Positions 45,397 to 54,162 of a stretch of 64,000 nt of DNA are shown here, in pieces. The DNA is from Usitatibacter palustris (GTDB lineage: Bacteria > Pseudomonadota > Gammaproteobacteria > Burkholderiales > Usitatibacteraceae): contig NZ_CP053073.1 of NCBI RefSeq assembly GCF_013003985.1, forward strand, positions 1,426,001-1,490,000. The letters are read 5' to 3'. Numbering within the stretch: position 1 is the stretch's first letter; the number at the start of each line of letters is the position of its first letter. The notes beneath the pieces were generated by a model. It was not told the DNA's origin and did not search any database. It saw nothing but the letters and a program-made list of their open reading frames with translations. The position numbers and the translations under genes are program-made.

Positions 45397-45632
45397 TTGC
45401 CCGAGGCGCGGCGGGCCACGGCGCGCTTCATCGCCTCGATCGTGACGGGCGCGGGCGGCTTGCCGACGAGCCCCTTGAGGTGCCGCACATCGCGGGTGGC
45501 CGCGACGACCTTGTAGACGCCTTTTTCTTCCTCGACGAATTCCACCCGGTCGCCCGCGGCCACGCCCAGGGCCTCCCGCACTTCCTTGGGGATGGTGATC
45601 TGGCCCTTGCTGGTGAGGGTGGCGGTGGTCAT
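45393..45632 (-). CDS. vapB: AbrB/SpoVT-type antitoxin (VapB)
   Basis: 79 residues. The N-terminal half is a swapped-hairpin AbrB fold (TLTSKGQITIPKEVREALGVAAGDRVEF) that binds DNA; the basic C-terminal half (KPPAPVTIEAMKRAVARRASGK) is the likely toxin-neutralising part. A perfect 18-bp palindrome 1 base upstream of the start is the likely operator for autoregulation. Confidence 0.87.
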   Translation of the reverse strand: MTTATLTSKGQITIPKEVREALGVAAGDRVEFVEEEKGVYKVVAATRDVRHLKGLVGKPPAPVTIEAMKRAVARRASGK

Positions 45633-45633
45633 G

Positions 45634-45651
45634 CCTTACTTTAAAGTAAGG
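45634..45651. promoter_or_regulatory. Perfect palindromic operator of vapBC
   Basis: CCTTACTTTAAAGTAAGG is an 18-bp perfect palindrome directly before the vapB start codon. Position and symmetry fit the binding site of an AbrB-type antitoxin dimer. The central TTTAAA may overlap promoter elements. Confidence 0.75.
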
Positions 45652-45673
45652 AATCCAGAAACGTCAAGGCGAC

Positions 45674-45724
45674 TGTCATCCTGAGGGCCGCAGCGCCCGA
45701 AGGACCTGCTGTAAAGCGCTAGCG
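45674..45724 (+). repeat. GTCATCCTGAGG element, copy downstream of the ankyrin gene
   Basis: 51 bases matching 47241-47291 at 47 positions in the same orientation. It overlaps the end of the ankyrin gene (stop at 45719) and together with the other copy brackets it. Confidence 0.9.
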
Positions 45725-47203
45725 CCGCCTCTCAAGCCACGCCGCATTTTCCTCTCGCTTGAAGTGCCTGGCCCAGTACAGAGCATCCCGCCCCTGCTTA
45801 TCCCGAGTCCTGGGATCCGCACCGAGCTTCACCATCGCCTCCATGTTCTTCACGTCGGAGCGCACCGCCGTGCTCATGAACGGCGTGATGCCCTCGAAGT
45901 AGCCGCGATCGCCCGGCGTGTTCACGGCGATTCCCATCGCGACGAACTCCCTGAACGCGTGCAGCCCGTCCTGCTCGGCGGCGAGCATGAAGGCGTTGAA
46001 GCCGTTGGGCATGGATCGCGTGGGACTCGCGCCGGCATCGATGAGCAGGCTGCGCACCTCAGCCTGCTCCGCGCGCACCGCATACATGATCGGCGTCTGC
46101 CCGTTCCAGAACGGGTCCTTGCGATTCGTCGCACCCCGGTTCGGATCGACGCCCGCGCGCAACAGGGCCGCGACGGTCGCCGCATGGTTGTAGTGGACGG
46201 CGAGCATGAGCGGCGTGAAGCCGTGGTCGCCGACGACATCGCGCATCGCGCCGGCCTTCAGCATGGGCTCGATGAACTCGGTGCGCCCCTCGGACGCGGC
46301 GAGCTCGAAGGGCGTGTAGACGTAGGTGCGGCGGTTCGGGTCGGCGCCGGCGGCGAGCAGCGCCAGGACCGCGGGGAGGTTGTTCTTGCGCACGGCCTCC
46401 TCGAGCGGCGAGTCGCGCGGCTCCTCCTTCTGCGGACGCGCGTCGAGTGCGTGCGGATTCGCGCCGGCCGCCACGAGCTCCTTCACGCGCTCGGGGCAAT
46501 CCCAGTCGAACGCGCGGCGCAGCGTGTCCGCCCTCGCGCACACCGCCTTGTGCCCGCCTTCGACGAGCAGATCCGCGAACAGCGTGCGATTGCCATCGGC
46601 GTAGACCCACCGATACTCCGCGTGCGTGACGCCTTTTTCGTCCTCGCCCGGCATCACGACGGAAAGCTTGAGGAACGTGTTCGCGAGCCCGGGCGCGAGG
46701 GGGCCGCGCGGATCGTCCGGCAGCTCGATCGACATTTGTTCGGGTAGCTCGATTTCCAGAGGCTCGGTGCCAGGTGGGAGGGGTTTGCCTACCGGCACCT
46801 TGGCGCCGCTCGCGACGGTGGAGAAGGAGGTCGTGCCATCGACCACGAGGAGCACCTGCACGGCGGTGATGACGTTGGGCGGATTCTTCTGCTTCGGGTC
46901 CGTGCGGCGGAGCAGGAGCGGATCGACGAAGGTGAGGATGAGGCGGCGGCCTTCGGCGGTTGCCCAGCCGGTCACCTTTGCTTCGACCGCCCAGTTGTTT
47001 GAGTCCCAGCTTGAGAGAGTGAAGGGGATGTTGCGGAAGCGGTAGTCGGGGGTGCGGGGTTCGGTGACTATGCGCTGCGCTGGTGGGAGGGGCGCGTGGG
47101 GACGGGGGTCAGCCGCGGGCGGAGTCGTGGCGAGGGCCGGGGAGAGGAACGCGGAGGGCAATGCGGCGGCCAAGAGGATGGCAGCGGCGATCGCGGCTTT
47201 CAT
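45719..47203 (-). CDS. Secreted ankyrin-repeat protein
   Basis: 494 residues with a signal peptide (IAAAILLAAALPSAFLSPALA). Residues ~40-220 are an unassigned beta-rich domain; from ~240 onward ankyrin repeats are clear (SPLEEAVRKNNLPAVLALLAAGADPN; TPFELAASEGRTEFIEPMLKAGA; TPLMLAVHYNHAATVAALLRAGVDPN). Likely a periplasmic protein-binding scaffold; partner unknown. It is bracketed by direct repeats and follows vapBC, so the locus may have been acquired or moved as a unit. Confidence 0.8.
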   Translation of the reverse strand: MKAAIAAAILLAAALPSAFLSPALATTPPAADPRPHAPLPPAQRIVTEPRTPDYRFRNIPFTLSSWDSNNWAVEAKVTGWATAEGRRLILTFVDPLLLRRTDPKQKNPPNVITAVQVLLVVDGTTSFSTVASGAKVPVGKPLPPGTEPLEIELPEQMSIELPDDPRGPLAPGLANTFLKLSVVMPGEDEKGVTHAEYRWVYADGNRTLFADLLVEGGHKAVCARADTLRRAFDWDCPERVKELVAAGANPHALDARPQKEEPRDSPLEEAVRKNNLPAVLALLAAGADPNRRTYVYTPFELAASEGRTEFIEPMLKAGAMRDVVGDHGFTPLMLAVHYNHAATVAALLRAGVDPNRGATNRKDPFWNGQTPIMYAVRAEQAEVRSLLIDAGASPTRSMPNGFNAFMLAAEQDGLHAFREFVAMGIAVNTPGDRGYFEGITPFMSTAVRSDVKNMEAMVKLGADPRTRDKQGRDALYWARHFKREENAAWLERRR

Positions 47204-47240
47204 GCGGCGATTCTAGTCCTGTCGTCCTGATGGCTATTGC

Positions 47241-47291
47241 TGTCATCCTGAGGGCGGCAGCGCCCGAAGGACCTGCTTGAAAGCGCCAGCG
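47241..47291 (+). repeat. GTCATCCTGAGG element, copy upstream of the ankyrin gene
   Basis: 51 bases, four mismatches to the copy at 45674-45724, same orientation. It lies between the ankyrin start and aroC. A weaker partial echo (GTCGTCCTGA) is at 47221. Confidence 0.9.
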
Positions 47292-47365
47292 TATTGGCCG
47301 GGCGTGCCGACTCGGCGCGCCGCTGTTAACATCGTTGAAACTCCAATTAACTCGCTGCGCACCCC

Positions 47366-48523
47366 ATGTCCGGCAATACCCTCGGAACCCTCTTCACCGT
47401 CACGACCTTTGGGGAATCCCACGGTCCCGCGATCGGCTGTGTCGTCGACGGCTGCCCGCCCGGAATGTTGTTGTCCGAAGCGGACATCCAACCCGACCTC
47501 GATCGCCGCAAACCTGGCACTTCACGCCACGTGACGCAGCGCCGCGAGGAGGACCGCGTCGAGATCCTCTCGGGCGTGTACGAGGGCAAGACCACCGGCA
47601 CGCCGATCGCGCTGCTCATCCGCAACGAGGACCAGCGCTCGAAGGACTATACGAAGATCGCGAACTCGTTCCGGCCGGGGCATGCCGACTACACGTATCT
47701 CAAGAAGTACGGCATCCGCGATCCGCGCGGGGGAGGGCGGTCGTCGGCTCGCCTGACCGCGCCCGCCGTTGCCGCCGGTGCCATCGCGAAGAAGTGGCTG
47801 CGCGAGAAGTACGGTGTGGTGGTGCGCGGCTACCTCGCGCAGATCGGCCCCAACAAGATCGAGTTCAAGCGCTGGGAGGACGTGGAGGCCGAGGGCAACC
47901 CGTTCTTCGCGCCCGACCTCTCGCGCGTGCCCGAGCTCGAGGCGTACATGGACAAGCTGCGCAAATCCGGCGACTCGTGCGGCGCGCGGATCAACGTCGT
48001 CGCTTCAGGTGTGCCTGTGGGTTGGGGCGAGCCGATCTACGGGCGGCTGGATGCGGACATTGCCCAGGCGATGATGGGGATCAACGCGGTGAAGGGTGTG
48101 GAGATCGGTGCGGGGTTTCGCTCGATCGAACAGATGGGGACCGAGCATGGCGACGAGATGACGCCGGACGGCTTTCTCTCGAACAATGCGGGCGGGATCC
48201 TGGGCGGGATTTCGACGGGGCAGGATGTGACGGTTTCGATTGCTATTAAACCCACTTCAAGTATTCGCCTGCCGCGGAAGACGATTGATGTGGAAGGCAA
48301 CCCGGCGACGATTGAGACGCATGGGCGGCATGATCCTTGTGTGGGGATTCGGGCGACGCCGATTGGGGAGGCCTTCCTAGCGCTGGTGTTGATTGACCAT
48401 GCGTTGAGGCAGAAGGCGCAGAACGCGGACGTCGACGTACGAGGGACGGCGATTCCCGCGGTCGGCGGAATGAGCAAGAAACCAGGGCCTCCCCTAGAGG
48501 ATCCAGACCCATTGGAGGCGTAG
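47366..48523 (+). CDS. aroC: Chorismate synthase
   Basis: 385 residues, complete. Signatures are [18 protein letters not shown] at the start, [27 protein letters not shown] with the conserved His/Arg residues, and [17 protein letters not shown]. By family knowledge it makes chorismate from EPSP with reduced FMN, the last shikimate step. It lies just before the defence island; the last ~90 codons look less GC-rich at third positions than the start but remain intact. Confidence 0.97.
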   Translation: MSGNTLGTLFTVTTFGESHGPAIGCVVDGCPPGMLLSEADIQPDLDRRKPGTSRHVTQRREEDRVEILSGVYEGKTTGTPIALLIRNEDQRSKDYTKIANSFRPGHADYTYLKKYGIRDPRGGGRSSARLTAPAVAAGAIAKKWLREKYGVVVRGYLAQIGPNKIEFKRWEDVEAEGNPFFAPDLSRVPELEAYMDKLRKSGDSCGARINVVASGVPVGWGEPIYGRLDADIAQAMMGINAVKGVEIGAGFRSIEQMGTEHGDEMTPDGFLSNNAGGILGGISTGQDVTVSIAIKPTSSIRLPRKTIDVEGNPATIETHGRHDPCVGIRATPIGEAFLALVLIDHALRQKAQNADVDVRGTAIPAVGGMSKKPGPPLEDPDPLEA

Positions 48524-48564
48524 GCAGAGGTGCGTTCTAGAACAAGACCTACAAAGGCCGGGCA

Positions 48565-51459
48565 TTGACCGCTTCAATCACCGACTATCACTCGCAATAT
48601 CTCGCGTGGGATTTGACCCGCCGCTGTTCATCTGACGATGCGGAGAGACTGGCCAGCGTGGTGGCGGGTGCACAGGTCGATCTGAATCCCCACCAAGTCG
48701 AAGCCGCGCTGTTTGCCTTTCGCTCGCCGCTCTCAAAGGGAGCGTTGCTCGCCGATGAAGTTGGCCTTGGCAAGACGATCGAGGCTGGCCTTGTCCTCTC
48801 GCAGAAGTGGGCGGAGCGAAAGCGCAGGATTCTGGTCATCGTGCCATCGAACCTGCGTAAGCAATGGCATCAGGAGCTGAGCGAGAAGTTCTTCTTGCCG
48901 TCTTGCATTCTTGAATCACGCTCCTACAGCGACGCCGTCAAGAAGGGCAACTTCAAACCGTTCGCGGTGCACGATTCCATCGCAATCTGTTCCTACCAAT
49001 TCGCCCGCAGCAAGGCCTCCGACGTGAGCGCAGTACAGTGGGATTTAGTGGTCATCGACGAGGCGCATCGCCTGCGCAATGTCTACAAGCCTTCCAACGT
49101 GATCGCGAATACGCTGAAGGGCGCGCTTGCGAATGCGCCAAAGCTCCTCCTTACTGCTACACCACTCCAGAATTCACTCCTTGAGCTATACGGCCTGGTG
49201 AGCTTCATCGACGAACATGCCTTCGGTGACGTGAAGAGCTTTCGCGAGCAGTTCGCCAATGTCAGCCAGGAACGCGTCTTCCAGCAGCTCAAAGAGCGCC
49301 TGAAGCCGATTTGCCATCGCACGCTGCGGCGGCAGGTGACGAGCTATGTTTCCTATACGCGGCGCCTGCCGCTCGTCGAGGAGTTCTCGCCGGAAGAGGG
49401 CGAGGATCGTCTTTACCACCTGGTCTCGGAATACCTTCAACGGGACAATCTCCAAGGCCTTCCCGCGAGCCAAAGGTCTCTGATGACGCTGGTTCTGCGT
49501 AAGCTACTCGCGTCGTCCACCTTTGCGATTGCGGGAGCACTAGGGACTCTGTCGAGACGCCTCAGGGCGAAGCTCGCGAAGGAAGCACCGGCCGGGCCGC
49601 TGGAAGAGGAGCTCGACAGTGACTACGAGGCACTGGACGAGACCGCGGAGGAGTGGGACGAAGACGAGGCCGCCGAACCGCAGCTTTCAGACGTCGACCG
49701 CATTGCGCTGGAGCAAGAGATTGCCGACCTCGAGTCTTTCGCCAAGCTTGCCACTTCGATCGATCACAACGCCAAGGGGAAAGCCCTTCTCAAGGCCCTG
49801 CGAGTCGCCTTCGACAAGGCGGCCGAGCTGGGCGGAGCGCAGAAGGCAGTGATCTTCACCGAGTCACGCCGCACGCAGGATTACCTAGTTCGCCTTCTTG
49901 CTGACAGCCCGTACGCGAAGGGGCTCGTCCTTTTCAACGGGTCCAACAACGACGAGGGTTCCAAGGCGATCTACGCGGCCTGGAGCGAGCGTCACGCCGG
50001 CACCGATCACGTTACGGGCTCGCGCACCGCTGATATGCGCTCGGCGTTGGTGGACTACTTCCGCGACGAAGGCAGCATCCTGATCGCGACAGAGGCCGGC
50101 GCTGAAGGTATCAACCTCCAGTTCTGCTCGCTCGTCGTAAACTACGACCTGCCCTGGAACCCGCAGCGTATCGAGCAACGCATTGGCCGCTGCCACCGAT
50201 ACGGGCAGAAGCACGACGTGGTGGTGGTCAACTTCCTCAACCGCAAGAACGAAGCCGACCAGCGGGTCTACCAACTTCTCTCCGAGAAGTTTCAGCTATT
50301 CGAAGGTGTGTTCGGCGCGAGCGACGAAGTACTCGGCGCGATAGAGTCCGGCGTCGACTTCGAGAAGCGGATCGCCGCGATCTACCAGCAGTGTCGCAAG
50401 AGCGAGGACATCAAGACCGCTTTTGACCAGCTCCAGCTCGAACTGAACTTCGAGATCAGCGAGGCAATGACCCGCACTCGCCGCCAACTCCTCGAGAACT
50501 TCGACGAAGAGGTGCGGGAGAAGCTTCGCGTACAGAACGACGCCTCGAAGGCATACCTCAATCGCTTCGAGCACCAGTTGATGGATATCACACGGCATGA
50601 GCTGGCGGGCCACGCAGAGTTCATCGATGATTCCTCCTTCCGCTTGAGGTCATGCCCTTACGGCAACGGCAACGGCATCGCGATTGGCCTATACGAACTC
50701 CCCCGGCGGTCCGGCGATGCCCTTCTATACAGAACGGGTCACCCGCTCGCGCAACAGGTGCTAGATCGGGCGAAGGCGCGTGACCTTCCGGTGGCCGAGA
50801 TTGTCTTCGACTACGCTGCCTACGGTGGCCTTATCTCCATCCTTGAGTCCCTCGGCGGCAAGTCCGGTTGGCTTCGCCTGAGCCTCTTTACTGTCGAGTC
50901 GCTTGACCAGGCCGAAGACCATCTCATCCTTGCCGGAGTCACCGACGACGGTCGGGCACTGCAGGAGGACCAACTCCGGCGCTTCTTCTCCCTCCCCGCG
51001 CGGTCTGCAATCTTGCCAGCATGCCTTCCGGTGAACCCAACTGAACTCGACCGCCAGACGGATGAATGCAAGAGCGCCATCCAGCGGACAATCTCCGAAC
51101 GCAATGCCCGCTTCTTCGAAATCGAGGCCGACAAGCTCGAAGGGTGGGCCGATGACCTCAAGCTTGGCTTAGAGCGGGCGATCAAGGAGTTCGACCGACA
51201 GATTAAGGACGCACGCCGTGCCGCAACGAGCGCAGCAAGCCTTGAGGACAAGCTGGCTACCCAAAGGAAGATCAGGGCGCTCGAATCGCAGCGCAATGAG
51301 AAGAGGCGGACACTCTTCGATGCGCAGGACCAGGTGGATCAACAGCGGGAAGCATTGATCGTGGCGATAGAAGGGAAGCTAGCTCAACACGCAAGTGCAA
51401 GACAGCTGTTCACAGTTCGCTGGTCTATGACCGGTAGCACTCAGGAGGCTCGCGAATGA
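48565..51459 (+). CDS. SNF2-family helicase/ATPase (RapA/DrmD-like)
   Basis: 964 residues from TTG 48565 with AAAGG nearby. Motor motifs: LADEVGLGKT (Walker A, ~62-71), VIDEAHRLRN (DEAH 165-168), LLTATPLQN, and the second lobe ATEAGAEGINLQF and QRIEQRIGRCHRYGQ. An acidic insert (about 345-375) and a C-terminal coiled-coil region (about 850-930) follow. By family knowledge it translocates on double-stranded DNA. It resembles DISARM DrmD and RapA in layout. It starts a four-gene cassette, its stop overlapping the nuclease start (ATGA) with a strong AGGAGG at 51443-51448. Confidence 0.85.
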   Translation: MTASITDYHSQYLAWDLTRRCSSDDAERLASVVAGAQVDLNPHQVEAALFAFRSPLSKGALLADEVGLGKTIEAGLVLSQKWAERKRRILVIVPSNLRKQWHQELSEKFFLPSCILESRSYSDAVKKGNFKPFAVHDSIAICSYQFARSKASDVSAVQWDLVVIDEAHRLRNVYKPSNVIANTLKGALANAPKLLLTATPLQNSLLELYGLVSFIDEHAFGDVKSFREQFANVSQERVFQQLKERLKPICHRTLRRQVTSYVSYTRRLPLVEEFSPEEGEDRLYHLVSEYLQRDNLQGLPASQRSLMTLVLRKLLASSTFAIAGALGTLSRRLRAKLAKEAPAGPLEEELDSDYEALDETAEEWDEDEAAEPQLSDVDRIALEQEIADLESFAKLATSIDHNAKGKALLKALRVAFDKAAELGGAQKAVIFTESRRTQDYLVRLLADSPYAKGLVLFNGSNNDEGSKAIYAAWSERHAGTDHVTGSRTADMRSALVDYFRDEGSILIATEAGAEGINLQFCSLVVNYDLPWNPQRIEQRIGRCHRYGQKHDVVVVNFLNRKNEADQRVYQLLSEKFQLFEGVFGASDEVLGAIESGVDFEKRIAAIYQQCRKSEDIKTAFDQLQLELNFEISEAMTRTRRQLLENFDEEVREKLRVQNDASKAYLNRFEHQLMDITRHELAGHAEFIDDSSFRLRSCPYGNGNGIAIGLYELPRRSGDALLYRTGHPLAQQVLDRAKARDLPVAEIVFDYAAYGGLISILESLGGKSGWLRLSLFTVESLDQAEDHLILAGVTDDGRALQEDQLRRFFSLPARSAILPACLPVNPTELDRQTDECKSAIQRTISERNARFFEIEADKLEGWADDLKLGLERAIKEFDRQIKDARRAATSAASLEDKLATQRKIRALESQRNEKRRTLFDAQDQVDQQREALIVAIEGKLAQHASARQLFTVRWSMTGSTQEARE

Positions 51460-52484
51460 ATCGAGTATGTCTGCCAACACTAACTGGTGCTGACTGGACC
51501 GTTACTGCGTTGCGAGACTCGGTTCTTGAAGCTCTTTCCGATGCGACAGGCGAGCATTTGCGGATGTATTTCTACGCGGTGACTCTCTCCGGATGGCAGG
51601 AGTTCCGGCGAGCCCTGAGACGTTGGAGGAGCGGGAAGGACGGGAGAACCCTTATCGCCTATGTCGGAACGGACCACGCGATTACCGACGCAGAGGCCAT
51701 GCGCGCAATGGTTGAGGACGGGGTATCCGTGCGCGTGATGACAAACTACACAGGTGTATTTCACCCGAAGGTCGTGTGGCTTCAGGGGGCGAAAAAAAAC
51801 TGGGTGTGGATCGGGAGCAACAACCTCACGCGGGACGGTCTTCTCAACAACGTAGAGTTTGCGGCGCTAATCAAGTCGTCGGTGGTGCCCAGGACGTTGA
51901 AACGATGGGCGCAGGAAGTTCATGACGGTAGTACCGAGGCAACGGACGAGCTTTTAGACGATTACGAAAACGAGCGTATCGATTACGCACAGCGCCGTGT
52001 GGCCCTTGGTACTTTTACCTGGAGTAAACGTGAGCAGCTCACGGTTCGCCGGAAACGCGGCAAGCGCCACGGTTCTGCCTCTCCGGGCCTAATTGCTAGA
52101 AGGGGGGACCTTGTCCTTGAGGTGATGCCTAGGGAAACCGGACAAGACGGAAAGCAGATTCAGCTCCCAATGGCCGCCGCACATAGGTTTTTTGGACTTC
52201 CAGCAATTGTCGGTGCGACGAAGGCAATTGCATTGACGCCTGCGTGGACAAAGGATTCACGAACATTGACCATGACCATCTTCGCGAATCACACGGTGCG
52301 GATTGTTGTTCGAGAGTTGGACTATCGAGATCGACCGTGTGTGCTGCTCATCCGCAAGAAAGCAGGATCATTTAGCTTTGAAATTGTTACGCGATCCGCC
52401 TTTCCGGCTAAGTACAGAAACCTAGTCCAACGATGCGGTCCCCCGACACGTGCGGGAAGCCGCCGCTGGACGATCCTAGCCTAG
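51456..52484 (+). CDS. Phospholipase D-type (HKD) nuclease-like protein
   Basis: 342 residues with a single PLD motif: His103 and Lys105 in FHPKVVW, then IGSNNLT (Gly119-120 to Asn123) completing HxK...GSxN. One motif per chain means it would act as a dimer, as in bacterial PLD nucleases. The C-terminal half (200-342) is unassigned and may bind DNA or partners. It is coupled to the SNF2 gene, the same pairing as helicases with PLD nucleases in DISARM-like defence. It ends 10 bases before the methyltransferase gene. Confidence 0.78.
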   Translation: MNRVCLPTLTGADWTVTALRDSVLEALSDATGEHLRMYFYAVTLSGWQEFRRALRRWRSGKDGRTLIAYVGTDHAITDAEAMRAMVEDGVSVRVMTNYTGVFHPKVVWLQGAKKNWVWIGSNNLTRDGLLNNVEFAALIKSSVVPRTLKRWAQEVHDGSTEATDELLDDYENERIDYAQRRVALGTFTWSKREQLTVRRKRGKRHGSASPGLIARRGDLVLEVMPRETGQDGKQIQLPMAAAHRFFGLPAIVGATKAIALTPAWTKDSRTLTMTIFANHTVRIVVRELDYRDRPCVLLIRKKAGSFSFEIVTRSAFPAKYRNLVQRCGPPTRAGSRRWTILA

Positions 52485-52494
52485 GACGCATTGA

Positions 52495-54162
52495 ATGACA
52501 CTACGACAACCTAGCCTGCAGCTCACGTGGGTAGGCAAGGAACTGCGGCCTAAGCTTGAACCTCGCATCTTGATCGAGAATGCGGCGAGGTCCTATCACG
52601 CCAGCCACCGTGTAACTGGGGCAGACTTGTACGACAACCGCCTCATTTTCGGCGACAACCTTTTGGCGCTGAAAGCGCTTGAGCAAGAGTTTTCTGGGCG
52701 CATTAAGTGCATATACATAGACCCGCCGTACAACACCGGGGCTGCGTATGAGCACTATGACGACGGAGTGGAGCATTCGACGTGGCTTAGCCTGATTCGC
52801 GATCGCCTTGAGTTGCTTCGAAAGCTTCTTAGATCAGACGGAATCATCTTCGTGCACATCGATGACCACGAGCAGGCGTACCTAAAGGTGCTGATGGACG
52901 AGATCTTTGGCCGCATGAACTTCTGTGGTCAGTTCATTTGGGAGAAGAAGAAGAAGCCGTCGTTTCTAAACGCAAACATGGGGGTCGTCACTGAGTACAT
53001 CCTGGCATATTCGCCTGATCGAGGATCCTCTCCTCCATTCATTGGAGGTCTGACGACGGAGGGGAAGAAGTATCCCCTCAACAATGCCGGGAACGGTGTT
53101 CAAGTATTGACGTTTCCAGCTGGCTCGGTCCATTTCAAATGCCATGACCAGGAGTTCAAACCTCAGGACATGTCTGAGGGAAACATCATCACAAGATTGC
53201 TAGACAAGTTCGCCGTCAAGAATGGCCGGAACGCGACAGCGTTTCGGCTTGAAGGGGAATGGCGCTATTCCCAAAGGAAACTCGACGAGATCATTGGGAA
53301 TGGCGAACAGCTACTGATTAGCAAGGTGCCATTTCGACCAAATCACATTAAGGCTGGCGGCGAAGAAAAGAAGATCAAGAACCTACTCTCGATCGCTCAC
53401 TACGGCATTGCGACCTACGAGGACTCGAATGCGGAAAGTGAGGCTTTGTTCGGAAAAGATGCTTTTGACTATCCGAAGCCGGAAAAGCTACTTTACTTGC
53501 TGATTGATGCGGTCACCGACCCCGGGGATTGGGTGTTGGATTCATTTGCTGGTTCAGGGACGACTGGCGCAGTAGCGCACAAGATGGGTAGGCGGTGGAT
53601 CATGGTGGAGCTAGGCGAGCACTGTCACACACACGTTATTCCGCGCATGAAAAAGATTATCGACGGAGACGACCCCGGCGGAATTACTGAGGCTGCTGGA
53701 TGGAAGGGCGGCGGTGGGTTTCGGTATTACCGCTTGGCGCCGTCGCTGATGGCGAAGGACAAGTGGGGAAACTGGGTGATTAACAGCGAGTACAACGCTG
53801 CAATGCTCGCGGAGGCGTTGTGCAAGTTGGAAGGATTTACGTATGCGCCGAGTGATGCCGTGTATTGGCAGCAGGGACATTCCACGGAGCAAGATTTTCT
53901 CTATGTCACGACGGCGAATCTGAGCCAAGAGCAGCTTCAGCAGCTGAGCGACGAGGTTGGGAGGGAGCGGTCGCTGCTGGTGCTGTGCACCGCGTTCCGG
54001 GGGCGAGGCGAGTATCCGAATCTCACGGTAAAGAAGATTCCGAGGCAGGTGTTGTCGCGCTGCGAGTGGGGGCACGATGATTACAGCTTGAAGGTGCAGA
54101 ACCTTCCCAAAGCACCTCCGAAGCCCGGGCAGCAAGGGCTTTTCGGGGAAGGGGAGAAATGA
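52495..54162 (+). CDS. Type III-like DNA methyltransferase (Mod, beta class)
   Basis: 555 residues. DPPYNTG (76-82) is the catalytic motif IV and DSFAGSGTTG (from 349) the AdoMet-binding motif I; this order is the beta class used by type III Mod proteins and implies N6-adenine or N4-cytosine methylation. The segment between (about 150-330) should contain the target-recognition domain; the C-terminal ~150 residues are extra. The ATG overlap with res (ATGA at 54159-54162) fits a modification-restriction pair. Confidence 0.88.
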   Translation: MTLRQPSLQLTWVGKELRPKLEPRILIENAARSYHASHRVTGADLYDNRLIFGDNLLALKALEQEFSGRIKCIYIDPPYNTGAAYEHYDDGVEHSTWLSLIRDRLELLRKLLRSDGIIFVHIDDHEQAYLKVLMDEIFGRMNFCGQFIWEKKKKPSFLNANMGVVTEYILAYSPDRGSSPPFIGGLTTEGKKYPLNNAGNGVQVLTFPAGSVHFKCHDQEFKPQDMSEGNIITRLLDKFAVKNGRNATAFRLEGEWRYSQRKLDEIIGNGEQLLISKVPFRPNHIKAGGEEKKIKNLLSIAHYGIATYEDSNAESEALFGKDAFDYPKPEKLLYLLIDAVTDPGDWVLDSFAGSGTTGAVAHKMGRRWIMVELGEHCHTHVIPRMKKIIDGDDPGGITEAAGWKGGGGFRYYRLAPSLMAKDKWGNWVINSEYNAAMLAEALCKLEGFTYAPSDAVYWQQGHSTEQDFLYVTTANLSQEQLQQLSDEVGRERSLLVLCTAFRGRGEYPNLTVKKIPRQVLSRCEWGHDDYSLKVQNLPKAPPKPGQQGLFGEGEK

